Part shown: positions 45,731 through 55,209 of the stretch, piece after piece
Layout: each line of letters begins with the position of its first letter
Position numbering within the stretch: the stretch's first letter is position 1
Source: an uncultured Pseudodesulfovibrio sp.
GTDB taxonomy: Bacteria; Desulfobacterota; Desulfovibrionia; Desulfovibrionales; Desulfovibrionaceae
Reading direction: 5' to 3'
DNA: 64,000 bases
NCBI RefSeq assembly: GCF_963675635.1
Contig: NZ_OY776488.1
Coordinates: 1-64,000, forward strand
Program-made: the position numbers and the translations under genes
Notes under the pieces: model-generated
The model's database searches: none
Told to the model about the DNA's origin: nothing
The model's input: only the letters and a program-made list of their open reading frames with translations

Positions 45731-46995
45731 CCAGGAATGACGACACATATGATGTCATGGTCATTGGAGCGGGTTTTGCCGGAATGGCCGCCGCGCTGTT
45801 TGCTTCGGCGCAGGGCCTTAAGGTTGTGCAGACCGGCTCCACCGGGGGGATTGATTTCAGTACGGGGTTTATTGATCTCATGGGGGTGCATCCCGTTGCC
45901 GAAGGGAAGCGGTGGCGGAATCCGTGGTCAGCTATTGAGGCAGTCGTGCGAGATTTTCCGAAGCACCCATATGGACTGCTCTCCACGGATGAAATTTCCG
46001 AGGCCATTGATACTTTCACTCGATTTCTCGCCGAACAGGGGCTGGAATATGTCGGATATCAGGAGCGTAATACCTGCTCTCTTACCCCGGCCGGAACGAT
46101 TAAGCGAACATACCGTGTTCCCAAGACAGCGTGGAACGGTTCCGTGGCGCTGGGGCAGAAGGCTCCCACGCTCATCGTGGATTTTCATGGGCTCAAGGGA
46201 TTCAGCGGCGCACAGCTTGTCGAAACGCAGAAACATCACTGGCCTGAATTGAAAACGGTTCGGATACAGTTCCCCGGTGGTCGAGGTGAGCTGTATCCGG
46301 AACATATGGCATGGGCATTGGCAGACCTGGGTATTCAGGAAAAAATGATCGCTGCCATTATGCCGCACGCGGTAGATGTTGAATATATCGGATTTCCTGC
46401 GGTCCTCGGTCTCAATGATCCCGTGAAGATCGTGAATCATTTGGAAAAGCTTTCAGAAAAACAGATATTTGAGATTCCGACGATTCCGCCATCCATTGCC
46501 GGCCCCCGGCTTCGAGCTGTTTTTGATCGAGGATTGCCTTCTCTGGGCGTTCGGACACATTCTCAAAAAATGGTCACGGGCGTGAAGGTTTTGGACAACG
46601 GCATGTTTGAGTTCTCGGTGGGGACGGGCGCCGCCATGCTCCCGGTGACTGCAAAAAAGGCCATACTTGCCACGGGTCGATTCTTTGGCAAAGGGCTTCG
46701 CGCTGACCGAAAGAAACTTGTTGAGCCGGTCTTTGACCTTTCGGTGGTACAGCCTGAGGAGCGTGGACAGTGGCATGCTCAGGAATTCTTTGCTCCTCAA
46801 GGACATCCGGTAAACAGCGCCGGTATCGAGGTTGATGAAAGGCTGAGGCCCGTTGATGCGTCCGGCCGTCCGGCATATGCCAACCTTCATGCGGCAGGGG
46901 CCATTTTGGCCCATCATGACTGGATGCGAATGAAGTGCGGTGCCGGGCTTGCCATTGCCACGGCATACAAGGCTGTGAAGGAATTGATGCGATAA
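45727..46995 (+). CDS. glpB: Anaerobic glycerol-3-phosphate dehydrogenase, subunit B
   Basis: A 422-aa flavoprotein subunit with the dinucleotide fold YDVMVIGAGFAGMAAALFA and the conserved STGGIDFSTGFIDLMGVHP, as in GlpB of E. coli. The C-terminal NLHAAGAILAHHDWMRMKCG segment, followed by GLAIATAYKA, closes the FAD site. Start overlaps glpA by four bases. It pairs with GlpA. Confidence 0.92.
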   Translation: MTRNDDTYDVMVIGAGFAGMAAALFASAQGLKVVQTGSTGGIDFSTGFIDLMGVHPVAEGKRWRNPWSAIEAVVRDFPKHPYGLLSTDEISEAIDTFTRFLAEQGLEYVGYQERNTCSLTPAGTIKRTYRVPKTAWNGSVALGQKAPTLIVDFHGLKGFSGAQLVETQKHHWPELKTVRIQFPGGRGELYPEHMAWALADLGIQEKMIAAIMPHAVDVEYIGFPAVLGLNDPVKIVNHLEKLSEKQIFEIPTIPPSIAGPRLRAVFDRGLPSLGVRTHSQKMVTGVKVLDNGMFEFSVGTGAAMLPVTAKKAILATGRFFGKGLRADRKKLVEPVFDLSVVQPEERGQWHAQEFFAPQGHPVNSAGIEVDERLRPVDASGRPAYANLHAAGAILAHHDWMRMKCGAGLAIATAYKAVKELMR

Positions 46996-47014
46996 CGCGC
47001 ACGAAGGAAGGGGT

Positions 47015-48664
47015 ATGCTTTTTTATGATATCGGCCTGACACTGGCGCTCTCCATATGCGTAATCGGTACGGTTTACCGTGTCGCTCAATGGAGTGGAAA
47101 GTGGACTTCCCGTGCGTCATCTCCTTCTCCCTCTTTCGGCTTGCGTCTGCGGATGGCTCGCACAGTCAGAGCGTTGGCGCTTGATGTCCTGCTCCTTGCG
47201 CGAAGCGGCAGGAAAAGTGTCCTTCGTTGGTTGGCACATTGCTTCGTGTTTTTCGGTTTCATGGGACTCCTCTTGTTTCATGCCATGGATGAGACCATCA
47301 CCGCCAATTTCTTTTTCTCCTATGAATCTACTCTTGATCCCTGGCAGTTCCTGCGCAACCTGTTCGGCGCTATGACGCTGATCGGACTTGCGCTCATGGT
47401 TTACCGCAGGGCGCGGTTAGCCAGGCTCCGTTTGTTGACGAGTTTTCAGGACTGGGCGGCACTCTTGATTGTTGGCTGCATCGTTCTTTCCGGTTTCTTT
47501 CTTGAGGCATCAAAGATCATGTCTCCCGCGGTTTTCGACCGTATGACCGACGAGTATTTTGTTCCGGGAGAGGTCGGCGACCTGACCGCTTTGAAAGCAT
47601 ACTGGGCGCATGAATACGGCGTTGTATTTACCGTGGATTACCCTATGGACGCAGCGACTCTTGAACTCGGGGCGAGTCTTGACGAAGAGAGTTGTGTGGA
47701 TTGTCACTCCAACACCGCCACCGCGTTTGTTTCCCGACCACTGGCAACAGCCCTTGGGCCGGTGTCCTTTGCCTTGAATACGAGCAGAGCGGATCAGGTC
47801 TTCTGGTATTTTCATGTTCTGTTTTGTTTTATCGCGCTGGCGGCTTTGCCGTTCGGGAAATTTTTCCATCCGGTGTCCACACCGATCAATTTGGTTGCCC
47901 GACAGGGACGGCGAGACGATCTTGACGAATTCAAACCGTCTGATGTGCTCCGGGGCATTGGGATGGATGCGTGTACCCGATGTGGGGAATGCAGTCTGCA
48001 TTGCAGTGTCGGTCCGGTTTTTACGGTCCTGGGGAATCAGAATATCCTTCCTTCAGAAAAGCTTATTTCTCTCAAACGGTTTCAAATTGGCGGGGTGATG
48101 TCCAAAGCCAGCCTGACCGCTTTTGCCGAAGGAAGCCGTATCTGTACCGAATGCTTGCGGTGTACGGATATTTGCCCGTCGGGGATCAATCTTCAGGATT
48201 TGTGGAACACTTCCAAGGCCCGGATAGCCGTGCGGGCATCGAGTCCAACTGATCTTATGCGAAAAAAAACAGGAGCGCAGCGAGCCCGGGTCTTTGATGA
48301 TCTGTGCAAATCCTCGTCCATTCTGCCTGCTGTGACCGGACTTGCGGATAACTCCACGTCCTATTGGTCGTGCGTGCAGTGTACCACCTGCACGAGTGTT
48401 TGTCCGGTGGTGGCTGTGAGCGAGGACCCGTCCAGAGACCTTGATCTTTTGCCGCAGCAGATCATGAATCTGCTGCGCATGGGACTCAAGGAAGAGACGC
48501 TTGGTGCACGCATGGTGTGGAGCTGCACGACTTGTTATAAATGTCAGGAACACTGCCCGCAGAATATCCGTGTGGCCGACGTCCTGTATGAACTGCGAAA
48601 TACCGTTGCCGCCCGCGTGCGGGACGGCGGTGCCAGTTGTGAAGGAAATGGAGAATCCCTGTGA
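47015..48664 (+). CDS. Membrane Fe-S protein replacing GlpC: cytochrome-b-like helices, CxxCH motif and four ferredoxin-type Cys motifs
   Basis: This 549-aa protein takes the place of GlpC. The first ~290 residues hold five hydrophobic segments with several His (RWLAHCFVFFGF, LLLFHAMDE, YFHVLFCFIALAAL), resembling the NarI/DsrM-type heme-b module that passes electrons to quinone. A periplasmic loop carries SCVDCHSN, a CxxCH heme-c-type motif. The soluble part has four clusters of cysteines: CTRCGECSLHC, CTECLRCTDICP, CVQCTTCTSVCP and CTTCYKCQEHCP. This looks like a fusion of a quinone-reactive membrane subunit with an HdrC/HdrD-like Fe-S subunit. The next gene, overlapping, adds the HdrB-like part. 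Confidence 0.75.
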   Translation: MLFYDIGLTLALSICVIGTVYRVAQWSGKWTSRASSPSPSFGLRLRMARTVRALALDVLLLARSGRKSVLRWLAHCFVFFGFMGLLLFHAMDETITANFFFSYESTLDPWQFLRNLFGAMTLIGLALMVYRRARLARLRLLTSFQDWAALLIVGCIVLSGFFLEASKIMSPAVFDRMTDEYFVPGEVGDLTALKAYWAHEYGVVFTVDYPMDAATLELGASLDEESCVDCHSNTATAFVSRPLATALGPVSFALNTSRADQVFWYFHVLFCFIALAALPFGKFFHPVSTPINLVARQGRRDDLDEFKPSDVLRGIGMDACTRCGECSLHCSVGPVFTVLGNQNILPSEKLISLKRFQIGGVMSKASLTAFAEGSRICTECLRCTDICPSGINLQDLWNTSKARIAVRASSPTDLMRKKTGAQRARVFDDLCKSSSILPAVTGLADNSTSYWSCVQCTTCTSVCPVVAVSEDPSRDLDLLPQQIMNLLRMGLKEETLGARMVWSCTTCYKCQEHCPQNIRVADVLYELRNTVAARVRDGGASCEGNGESL

Positions 48665-49518
48665 AGTATGCCTATTTCCCCGGGTGTAAGATCCCTCACC
48701 ATCTTCCGGAATATGGCGCATCCGTTGAAGCCGTATGTAAAGCTCTTGAAATTGAATTGGTGTCGCTTGAGTTCAATTGTTGCGGCTGGCCTGTACGACA
48801 CGAGAATGAACTGGCGTCCATCTATTCGGCTGTGCGTAATCTCGCCGTGGCTGAAGAGGCAGGATTGCCTGTTTTTACACCGTGCAAGTGCTGTTTCGGC
48901 AATCTGAAGTATGCCCGGTCCAGACTGGCGGAAGACGAAAAGCTTGCCGCATTGGTCGCGACGCTTCTGGAACGGGACGGGCTGACGTTGCCCACGTCCA
49001 TGAATGTGTTTCACATGCTGACCATCCTTGATGAACAGGTCGGGGTCAATAACCTCCATCGACAGACCATACAACCTCTTGAAGGAGTGAAGGTGGCTTG
49101 CCATTACGGTTGTCATGCACTTCGCCCGGGGAATGTCACCGGGTTTGATGACCCTTTGGCCCCGACCGTGTTCGAAAGAGTCGTACAGGCTGTTGGCGCG
49201 GAAACCGTTGACTGGGATCTGCGGCTTGAGTGCTGCGGATATCCCCTGCGAGGTCGTGACGATACCATTTCCGAAGCCCTGATGCGTAAGAAGCTTGAGA
49301 ATGCAGCCTCGGTCGGCGCGGATGTCGTGGCTACGGCCTGTACCTATTGTCAGCTTCAATTCGACAGGGAACGTGACGGGCTTTCATACAGTGATCCACT
49401 CCGAAAGGCGCCGCCAGCCGTGCTTGTCAGCCAGTTGATAGGCATTGCCTTGGGGCTGGATACGCATGCGCTTGGATTGGATAAACATCACATCCCCTGG
49501 CGAGGGCGCGGTTTTTAG
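48661..49518 (+). CDS. HdrB-like CCG-domain protein, partner of the GlpC replacement
   Basis: A 285-aa protein with two CCG-domain repeats: YAYFPGCKIPHH with FNCCGWPVRHE, and ACHYGCHALRP with LECCGYPLRGRDD and ATACTYCQLQFD. These Cys patterns are those of heterodisulfide reductase subunit B and of the C-terminal part of GlpC, which hold a special [4Fe-4S] cluster. It starts at GTG 48661 (overlap GTGA with the previous stop). E. coli GlpC contains the CCG domain and ferredoxin-like Cys in one chain; here they are split over two proteins. Confidence 0.82.
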   Translation: MKYAYFPGCKIPHHLPEYGASVEAVCKALEIELVSLEFNCCGWPVRHENELASIYSAVRNLAVAEEAGLPVFTPCKCCFGNLKYARSRLAEDEKLAALVATLLERDGLTLPTSMNVFHMLTILDEQVGVNNLHRQTIQPLEGVKVACHYGCHALRPGNVTGFDDPLAPTVFERVVQAVGAETVDWDLRLECCGYPLRGRDDTISEALMRKKLENAASVGADVVATACTYCQLQFDRERDGLSYSDPLRKAPPAVLVSQLIGIALGLDTHALGLDKHHIPWRGRGF

Positions 49519-49592
49519 AAATGTCTCTTTATGATACAGACGCAGTCGAATCAGCATGAATGCCACGTTCGAGATCCAACAAGGAGAGAATT

Positions 49593-51104
49593 ATGGTGAA
49601 ATATATCGGAGCCGTTGATTCCGGGACCACAAGCAGCAGATTCATTATTTTTGACGAACGTGGTCGTATTGTCGGGCTTGACCAGAAGGAACATCAACAG
49701 ATCTACCCGAAACCGGGCTGGGTCGAACATGATCCCATGGAAATCTGGAACAACACTCAGGAAGTCATCAGAGGGGCCTTGACCAAGTCCGGCATCAAGG
49801 GGTCGGAATTGGCTGCCATCGGCATCACCAATCAGCGTGAAACCACGATTGTCTGGGACCGATACACCGGCAAACCGTTCTACAACGCCATTGTCTGGCA
49901 ATGCACCCGTACACACCAGATCTGCAAGGATCTCATGGCAGATGGCGGTCAGGATCGTTTTCGGGAGAAAACCGGACTGCCCATTGCAACATATTTTTCC
50001 GGTCCGAAGATCAAATGGATTCTGGATAACATTCCTGAAGCCCGTGCTGCAGCTGAAAAGGGTGACGCCATGTTCGGCACCATTGAAACATGGATTATCT
50101 GGTGGCTGACAGGTGGGCCGAGAGGTGGTGCCCATGTTACGGATGTCACCAACGCCAGCCGGACAATGCTCATGGACCTCAAGACCCTTGAGTGGGATGA
50201 GGACATCATGAAGATTATGGGTATCCCGGCCGAAGGGTTGGCCCGTATAGTGCCTTCATCGGATCAGGCGACATGGGGACCGACATCGGAAAGCGGACCT
50301 CTTCGCGCACGGGTTCCTGTCTGTGGCGCGGTTGGCGACCAGCAGGCGGCGCTGGTCGGACAGACCTGCTTTGCGCCGGGACAGGCAAAAAATACCTATG
50401 GAACAGGGTGTTTCCTGCTCATGCACACAGGGCATGAACCTATCCAGTCCAAGCACGGTTTGATTACCACACTTGCCTATCAGTTCAGCGGGCGCAAACC
50501 CTCCTATTGTCTTGAAGGTTCCATTGCCATTGCCGGTGCACTGGTCCAATGGCTGCGGGACAATCTCCAGATGTTCGATTCAGCGCCGGAGGTCGAGGCT
50601 CTGGCTAAAAAGGTGGAAGATACGGGCGGCATGTATATTGTCCCGGCTTTTTCCGGCTTGTATGCACCGTATTGGCGACCGGATGCCCGTGGCGTCATGG
50701 TCGGCCTGACACGATACATCAACCGTAATCATATCGCCCGCGCTGTACTGGAAGCCACCGCCTATCAGACCAAGGACATCGTGGAAGCAATGAACAAGGA
50801 TTCCGGTGTAGTGTTGCAGACTCTGAAGGCCGATGGCGGTATGGTTTTCAATGAACTGCTCATGCAGTTCCAGTCGGATATTCTCAATGTTCCGGTTGTT
50901 CGGCCCAAGGTGGCTGAGACCACATGCCTCGGCGCGGCGTATGCCGCTGGTATTGCTGTCGGTTTCTGGTCCGGGCGTGAGGAATTGTATAACAACTGGG
51001 AAGAAGACAAGACATGGCAGCCCGACATGGATGAAAAGAAGCGGGCCGAAGGGTACAAAGGGTGGAAAAAGGCTGTCGAACGTACGTATGATTGGGTTGA
51101 TTAG
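49593..51104 (+). CDS. glpK: Glycerol kinase
   Basis: A 503-aa FGGY kinase that phosphorylates glycerol. The start is [20 protein letters not shown], and family signatures include [40 protein letters not shown] and [15 protein letters not shown] with [22 protein letters not shown] precedes the ATG at 49593; the frame further up has no site. It completes the set: GlpSTPQV brings in glycerol, GlpK phosphorylates it and GlpAB oxidises it. Confidence 0.97.
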   Translation: MVKYIGAVDSGTTSSRFIIFDERGRIVGLDQKEHQQIYPKPGWVEHDPMEIWNNTQEVIRGALTKSGIKGSELAAIGITNQRETTIVWDRYTGKPFYNAIVWQCTRTHQICKDLMADGGQDRFREKTGLPIATYFSGPKIKWILDNIPEARAAAEKGDAMFGTIETWIIWWLTGGPRGGAHVTDVTNASRTMLMDLKTLEWDEDIMKIMGIPAEGLARIVPSSDQATWGPTSESGPLRARVPVCGAVGDQQAALVGQTCFAPGQAKNTYGTGCFLLMHTGHEPIQSKHGLITTLAYQFSGRKPSYCLEGSIAIAGALVQWLRDNLQMFDSAPEVEALAKKVEDTGGMYIVPAFSGLYAPYWRPDARGVMVGLTRYINRNHIARAVLEATAYQTKDIVEAMNKDSGVVLQTLKADGGMVFNELLMQFQSDILNVPVVRPKVAETTCLGAAYAAGIAVGFWSGREELYNNWEEDKTWQPDMDEKKRAEGYKGWKKAVERTYDWVD

Positions 51105-51127
51105 GCTTATTATCTGAAATATGACAG

Positions 51128-51162
51128 AGCAAGGCGGTCGAGTGTGACTGCCTTGCTTTTTT
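51128..51162 (+). terminator. Rho-independent terminator of glpK
   Basis: agcaaggc...gccttgct, with inner pairing ggtc/gac, forms a stem from 51128 to 51157, followed by T runs to 51162. It ends the glpA-glpK run. It also shows that the GTG at 51144 is not the start of the next gene. Confidence 0.88.
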
Positions 51163-51182
51163 CAGCGTTAGCGAGGCTCGAA

Positions 51183-52301
51183 ATGCAGAGATATACGTCC
51201 CCGTCCAAACGGATTCCCATGCTGGATATCGCCCGATTCTTCGGCATGATGCTGGTCTATTATGGTCACATTATTGAGCGGATCATGTACCTTGAAAATC
51301 CCGTTGCCACGGCCCAGTACAAGTTTATTTATTCTTTTCACATGCCATTTTTCTTTCTTCTGGCCGGATTCACCCTCGCACCGGAAAAGATAGTGCTTCC
51401 CATTGGCAAATTCCTTAAAAATGTGTTGGCCTCCCGTCTGGTTCCCTATTGTGTTTTTACGATAGTGCTGGCGATTCTGAGTGTGCTTTTTGCGGGGCAT
51501 TTTGTGGTCGTCGATCTGTCAACGGCTCAAGGGTATCTGAAGGGATTTATTGCGACCCTTATGGGGTTTCCTGTGTTCAATATCCCTCTCTGGTTTCTTG
51601 CCTGCCTGATTTCCGTAGAAATACTGCATTTTTTTGTCGGTCGATTCCTCAACAGCACATTCAGAATTCTGAGTGCTGCCGTTGCTTTTTATGTGGGCGG
51701 GTATGCTTTAACCGCGACTGTTCAGTTCATTCCCGGCCCCAACTTCTGGCTTGTTCACGAAGCATTGGTTGTCTATGCCTTTTATTTGGTAGGGGTGCTG
51801 TTCCGTCGAAACGGTGTCATGCTCGGCATGCAGCCGCGTTGGCGGCTGCTCATTGCCACTGCAGTCTGTCTGCTTGTCGTGGTGTTTACCTATGACATGA
51901 ATACCGGCCCATTCAGGTTGTTTGATGCCGTTGTCATCGTGTTGTCGGGGCATGGAAACATTCTGCTTTTCCCGCTGACGGCACTGGCTGGCAGCTTCAT
52001 GATCCTTCTGCTTGCGCGCAGTTCCGGTGCCAACAGGTTCCTGATGTTTATGGGTGAAAACGCCCTGATTCTCTTTTGTCTCAATGGTGTTTTTTATCAC
52101 TTCTTCAATGGCCCGTTTGCCGCGTGGTTCGTGGGGGCATTTCCGGGTCACTGGATGGCCGTGACCGGCGCCGGCATGGTGTTTACCGTTGTCAGTCTGG
52201 CGTGCTGCATTCCGTTTGTGATGCTGCTCAACACATACGTGCCGCAACTGGTCGGCAAACCCAGACAGCAGGGACCATTTCTTCCCAGACTTTTACGATA
52301 A
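51183..52301 (+). CDS. Acyltransferase family 3 membrane protein
   Basis: A 372-aa membrane protein with about ten helices of the OatA/ExoZ/fucose-O-acetylase class. It opens PMLDIARFFGMMLVYYGHIIER, with the catalytic-type His in YYGHI, and has FIYSFHMPFFFLLAGF, the family's second marker. It probably O-acetylates a sugar or a surface glycan. The ATG at 51183 is preferred because the upstream frame runs through the glpK terminator. It faces the alcohol dehydrogenase gene, with only four bases between the two stops. Confidence 0.8.
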   Translation: MQRYTSPSKRIPMLDIARFFGMMLVYYGHIIERIMYLENPVATAQYKFIYSFHMPFFFLLAGFTLAPEKIVLPIGKFLKNVLASRLVPYCVFTIVLAILSVLFAGHFVVVDLSTAQGYLKGFIATLMGFPVFNIPLWFLACLISVEILHFFVGRFLNSTFRILSAAVAFYVGGYALTATVQFIPGPNFWLVHEALVVYAFYLVGVLFRRNGVMLGMQPRWRLLIATAVCLLVVVFTYDMNTGPFRLFDAVVIVLSGHGNILLFPLTALAGSFMILLLARSSGANRFLMFMGENALILFCLNGVFYHFFNGPFAAWFVGAFPGHWMAVTGAGMVFTVVSLACCIPFVMLLNTYVPQLVGKPRQQGPFLPRLLR

Positions 52302-52305
52302 TGTT

Positions 52306-53460
52306 TTAAAGTGCCAGGGTGAGGATCGTCAGCAATTCGTCCTTGCTCAGGAGAACCGGATTCCCTTTCATGCTGCTTGCGGCAGCGGCCTTGTCAGCCA
52401 GATCGCTGAAGTGCGCCTGGGATACTCCCATGCTGCCGAGCGTCGGAATGCTCATTTTCGCACAGAGTTCCCGTACCCATTTGATGCCGTCTTCCGGTGT
52501 CGCGTGCATGTCTCTTGTCAGGATAACCGCTGTTTCCGCGTATGCGTCGAGGGAGGGAGAGTCTGCTTTTCTTTCCCTGAGAGCCTTGATGTTGACCTCC
52601 ATCACCGAGGGGAGCAGGGCTGCGCATACGGCACCGTGCGGTGTCTTGAATTCCCCGCCGAGGGGGGCGGCGAACCCGTGGACTGCGCCGAGTTTGGCAT
52701 TGGATAAGGCTATGCCGGAAAAAAGGCTGGCAAGGGCCATGTCTTCACGGGCCGTGCTGTTCGAGCTGTCTGTGTAAGCAACATGTAGTGAGCGGGCGGC
52801 ACGTAACAATCCCTCGCGGCACAAGGCATCGGTCATGGGATTGGCTTTATTGGAAACGAATGCCTCCATGAGCTGGGTCAATGCATCCATGCCGGTGGCA
52901 GCCGTCAGGGGTGGCGGCATGTCCTTTGTCAGCTCGGGGTCGACCACGGCAATGTTCGGAATCATTTCAGGTGAGCGCATACTGACTTTGACGCCATGCG
53001 AGGGGGAGAGGATAACAGCGTTTGACGTGACTTCCGACCCGGTTCCCGATGTGGTGGGAACGGTGATGAGCGGGACAGGGGCGTGAGTGAGCGGCAGCCC
53101 CTTTCCGATGACTTCAAGATAATCGAGGATATCGCCGTGATTGGTCAGCAGTGCTGCCAGAGCTTTGCCTGCATCAAGTACACTGCCACCGCCGATAGCG
53201 ATAACGCTATCGCACCCAGCCTGGCGCGCTGCATCCGCCTTGAGCGAAATTGTCCCGATATCAGGCTCCCCTGATATGGAAACGATGTGCGGAGTGAATC
53301 CTTTTTCAGTCAGACCGTCGATGGCCCATTGGACGCGCCCGGAGGAGCCGCCGATAACGAGGCAGACCGCAGTGCCCATCCGTGCAGCTAGTTCGGGGAT
53401 GCCTTTTGAACAGCCGGGGCCGAAGACTATTCGTGGAGCTGTGGCGAATTCAAATTGCAT
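52306..53460 (-). CDS. Iron-containing alcohol dehydrogenase
   Basis: A 384-aa protein of the Fe-ADH (group III) family. It has the NAD-binding GGGSVLDAGKALAALL segment, the TVPTTSGTGSEVT loop and the metal ligands within TGMDALTQLMEAF and LGAVHGFAAPLGGEFKTPHG (His residues in both last blocks). Start 53460 is used because AAAGGA stands ahead. It reduces aldehydes or oxidises alcohols; the substrate is unknown. In sulfate reducers such enzymes link ethanol to the Hdr-Flox system. The gene beyond its 5' end, a CCG Fe-S protein, fits such an electron-transfer role by position. Confidence 0.92.
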   Translation of the reverse strand: MQFEFATAPRIVFGPGCSKGIPELAARMGTAVCLVIGGSSGRVQWAIDGLTEKGFTPHIVSISGEPDIGTISLKADAARQAGCDSVIAIGGGSVLDAGKALAALLTNHGDILDYLEVIGKGLPLTHAPVPLITVPTTSGTGSEVTSNAVILSPSHGVKVSMRSPEMIPNIAVVDPELTKDMPPPLTAATGMDALTQLMEAFVSNKANPMTDALCREGLLRAARSLHVAYTDSSNSTAREDMALASLFSGIALSNAKLGAVHGFAAPLGGEFKTPHGAVCAALLPSVMEVNIKALRERKADSPSLDAYAETAVILTRDMHATPEDGIKWVRELCAKMSIPTLGSMGVSQAHFSDLADKAAAASSMKGNPVLLSKDELLTILTLAL

Positions 53461-53575
53461 GGGGCAGTCCTTTGGAATCGGTTTTGAAGTATTCACACTG
53501 CATTGAATACCATCTCGATTCCGCCCCTTCAACCATGGCCTCCGGCGTTCCTTCCAGAGGGCGTTTTCTGCGGGA

Positions 53576-53604
53576 CCAGAGGACCCTTTGCAAAGGGGCT
53601 CTGG
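53576..53604. repeat. Palindromic intergenic repeat, GC-clamped
   Basis: ccagag-ga-ccctttgcaaaggg-g-ctctgg is a near-perfect palindrome. Its CCCTTTGCAAAGGG core reminds me of intergenic palindromes scattered in Desulfovibrio genomes. A search of the whole genome would tell. Only one copy lies in this window. Confidence 0.5.
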
Positions 53605-53636
53605 ACTCTCCGTAACGCTTGTGTCGTTTCGCGAAA

Positions 53637-53661
53637 GGTGTTTCTTTTTTATATAAACACC
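53637..53661. terminator. Hairpin between the CCG protein and alcohol dehydrogenase genes
   Basis: ggtgttt (53637-53643) and aaacacc (53655-53661) pair around an A/T-rich loop. It lies 21 bp behind the end of the CCG gene (minus strand), a usual place for a terminator. Confidence 0.45.
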
Positions 53662-53681
53662 CTCACCGAAGGCGGTTTCCC

Positions 53682-54965
53682 CTAATACTCTTGCGAATCG
53701 AGATCAACGCCCAATGCAGCCCATTGTGCTGTGGCATCAGCTTTGGCTTTTTCGATCATATGGTCAGGCCATGGCTCGATGACCAGTGCTTCGGCGACCA
53801 GTTGCCAGAGATATTTGACTTCAAATTTACAGCCGTCAAAGTATTTCGGTATGCGTTTCATTATCTGATCGCGGCAGTTGGAACAGCCGACCACGACGAC
53901 ATCGGCACCGCTTTCCTTGATCTGTTCGTTCTTGTACCGGGCGTGCCATGCGGACTGGTCCTCAAAGGGCATGGGCCACATGCCGCCGCCGCCACCGCAG
54001 CAGTAATTCTTCTCGCGGTTGGGGGTCAGCTCGACATATTCATCGACACAATGCTGGACGATCCAGCGCGGCTCCTCGAAATAGCCTTTGCCGAAGTTGC
54101 GCGCCAGTTCACGACCATGCTTGCAGGAGTCGTGGAAGGTGAATGTCTTTCCTGCATGGACCGACTTGTCGAGTTTGATTCGGCCTGTCTTGATCCGGTC
54201 CATGAGGTAATCGTAAAGATACATGAATCCGACTTCGTTGACCGGGTCCTGTGCAACGAGTTTTGCCATGCCCTTGCGGAAGCCGTAGGAGCCGCCGCCA
54301 CAGTCGGGCATGATAAGGGACGTGATGCCGAATTCCTTCATGTAGGCAATTTTGCGGCGGGCAAATTCCGTGTTCCCGGCATCGTTTCCGGTGAAAAGCG
54401 CCCAGTCCACAGCTTCCCAGTTCTCCGAGGGAACGGTCCAGTTCTCCCCGGCGGCGTAGAAGATTTTCCACCACCAATACTGGTCCTCGAAATCTCCGTA
54501 GACTTCCTTGGAATTCGGGAAAAAGAGAATGTCCGCCCCGTGCTTGTCCACCGGGACATAAAAGCCGGGGAGTTCCTCGGCAAGCTCTTCGCCAAGCTCG
54601 GCCATGCCTTCCAGATAATCTTTTTTGGAAATGCCGAGGTTGTTGCCGGTTTCAAGGTTGTTGACCATGCCCTTGTGCAGGGAGCCGGGAACGGCTTCAC
54701 GCGGCCTGAGGCTCTTCAAATGCGCCATGATGGATGTGATATCGAGGCCGCCGGGACATGTGCTTGTGCATCGACCGCATCCGGTACACAGCCATGGAAA
54801 ATTAGAGTCGATGACTTCATTGACCAAGCCATTGGAAAGCATCCGCATGACCTTTCTGGCATCCCATCCATCCAGCTCGGGCGCACCTGTTGTCGGGCAG
54901 CCGTTGGCGCACGCTCCACAGACAAGACAGTTTGAGAAATCGTATTTATCAAGAAAATTCGACAT
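53682..54965 (-). CDS. CCG-domain Fe-S protein of the HdrD/HmcF/TmcB/DsrK type
   Basis: A 427-aa soluble Fe-S protein. The N-terminal part has two [4Fe-4S] motifs: CLVCGACANGCP and CTGCGRCTSTCP. The C-terminal half has two CCG-type patterns: HDSCKHGR with NYCCGGGGGM and GCSNCRDQIMKRI, plus MPDCGGGSYG. This is the build of DsrK, HmcF and TmcB, the cytoplasmic thiol- or disulfide-reacting Fe-S subunits of respiratory complexes in sulfate reducers. It stands alone with no membrane subunit beside it. The ATG at 54965 is chosen since MSNFLDKYDFSNC starts the conserved part. A hairpin, gcctgcca-cgg-tggcaggc, lies at 55023-55041 upstream. Confidence 0.82.
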   Translation of the reverse strand: MSNFLDKYDFSNCLVCGACANGCPTTGAPELDGWDARKVMRMLSNGLVNEVIDSNFPWLCTGCGRCTSTCPGGLDITSIMAHLKSLRPREAVPGSLHKGMVNNLETGNNLGISKKDYLEGMAELGEELAEELPGFYVPVDKHGADILFFPNSKEVYGDFEDQYWWWKIFYAAGENWTVPSENWEAVDWALFTGNDAGNTEFARRKIAYMKEFGITSLIMPDCGGGSYGFRKGMAKLVAQDPVNEVGFMYLYDYLMDRIKTGRIKLDKSVHAGKTFTFHDSCKHGRELARNFGKGYFEEPRWIVQHCVDEYVELTPNREKNYCCGGGGGMWPMPFEDQSAWHARYKNEQIKESGADVVVVGCSNCRDQIMKRIPKYFDGCKFEVKYLWQLVAEALVIEPWPDHMIEKAKADATAQWAALGVDLDSQEY

Positions 54966-55022
54966 ATTATTGCAGTTGTTGTGTGTGCTCTGCATACCAG
55001 TACCCTGGGAGGTTACGTCTTT

Positions 55023-55041
55023 GCCTGCCACGGTGGCAGGC
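55023..55041. other. Hairpin in the leader of the CCG Fe-S gene
   Basis: gcctgcca-cgg-tggcaggc is a perfect 8-bp stem in the 243-bp spacer. It could be an operator, a leader hairpin or the terminator of the methyltransferase gene to its right (minus strand), 170 bp behind that stop. Confidence 0.4.
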
Positions 55042-55209
55042 CATATGACGGCGTTGAATGGATGTGTCGTGGAAGGACGTGTCGAGGACCATTCAGAGAT
55101 CATGTGCTCGCGATTGATAATGCCTACTACATAAGTGTTATGAGTAAGTCAAAACCCTTGTGCGGGTCGGGTCTTGCAGGGCGTTCTGCCGGAGTTTTAA
55201 ATCTATCTG

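Noticed and set aside
51144..51182. Upstream GTG for the acyltransferase
   Set aside because: It falls inside the glpK terminator hairpin; ATG 51183 starts the conserved part.
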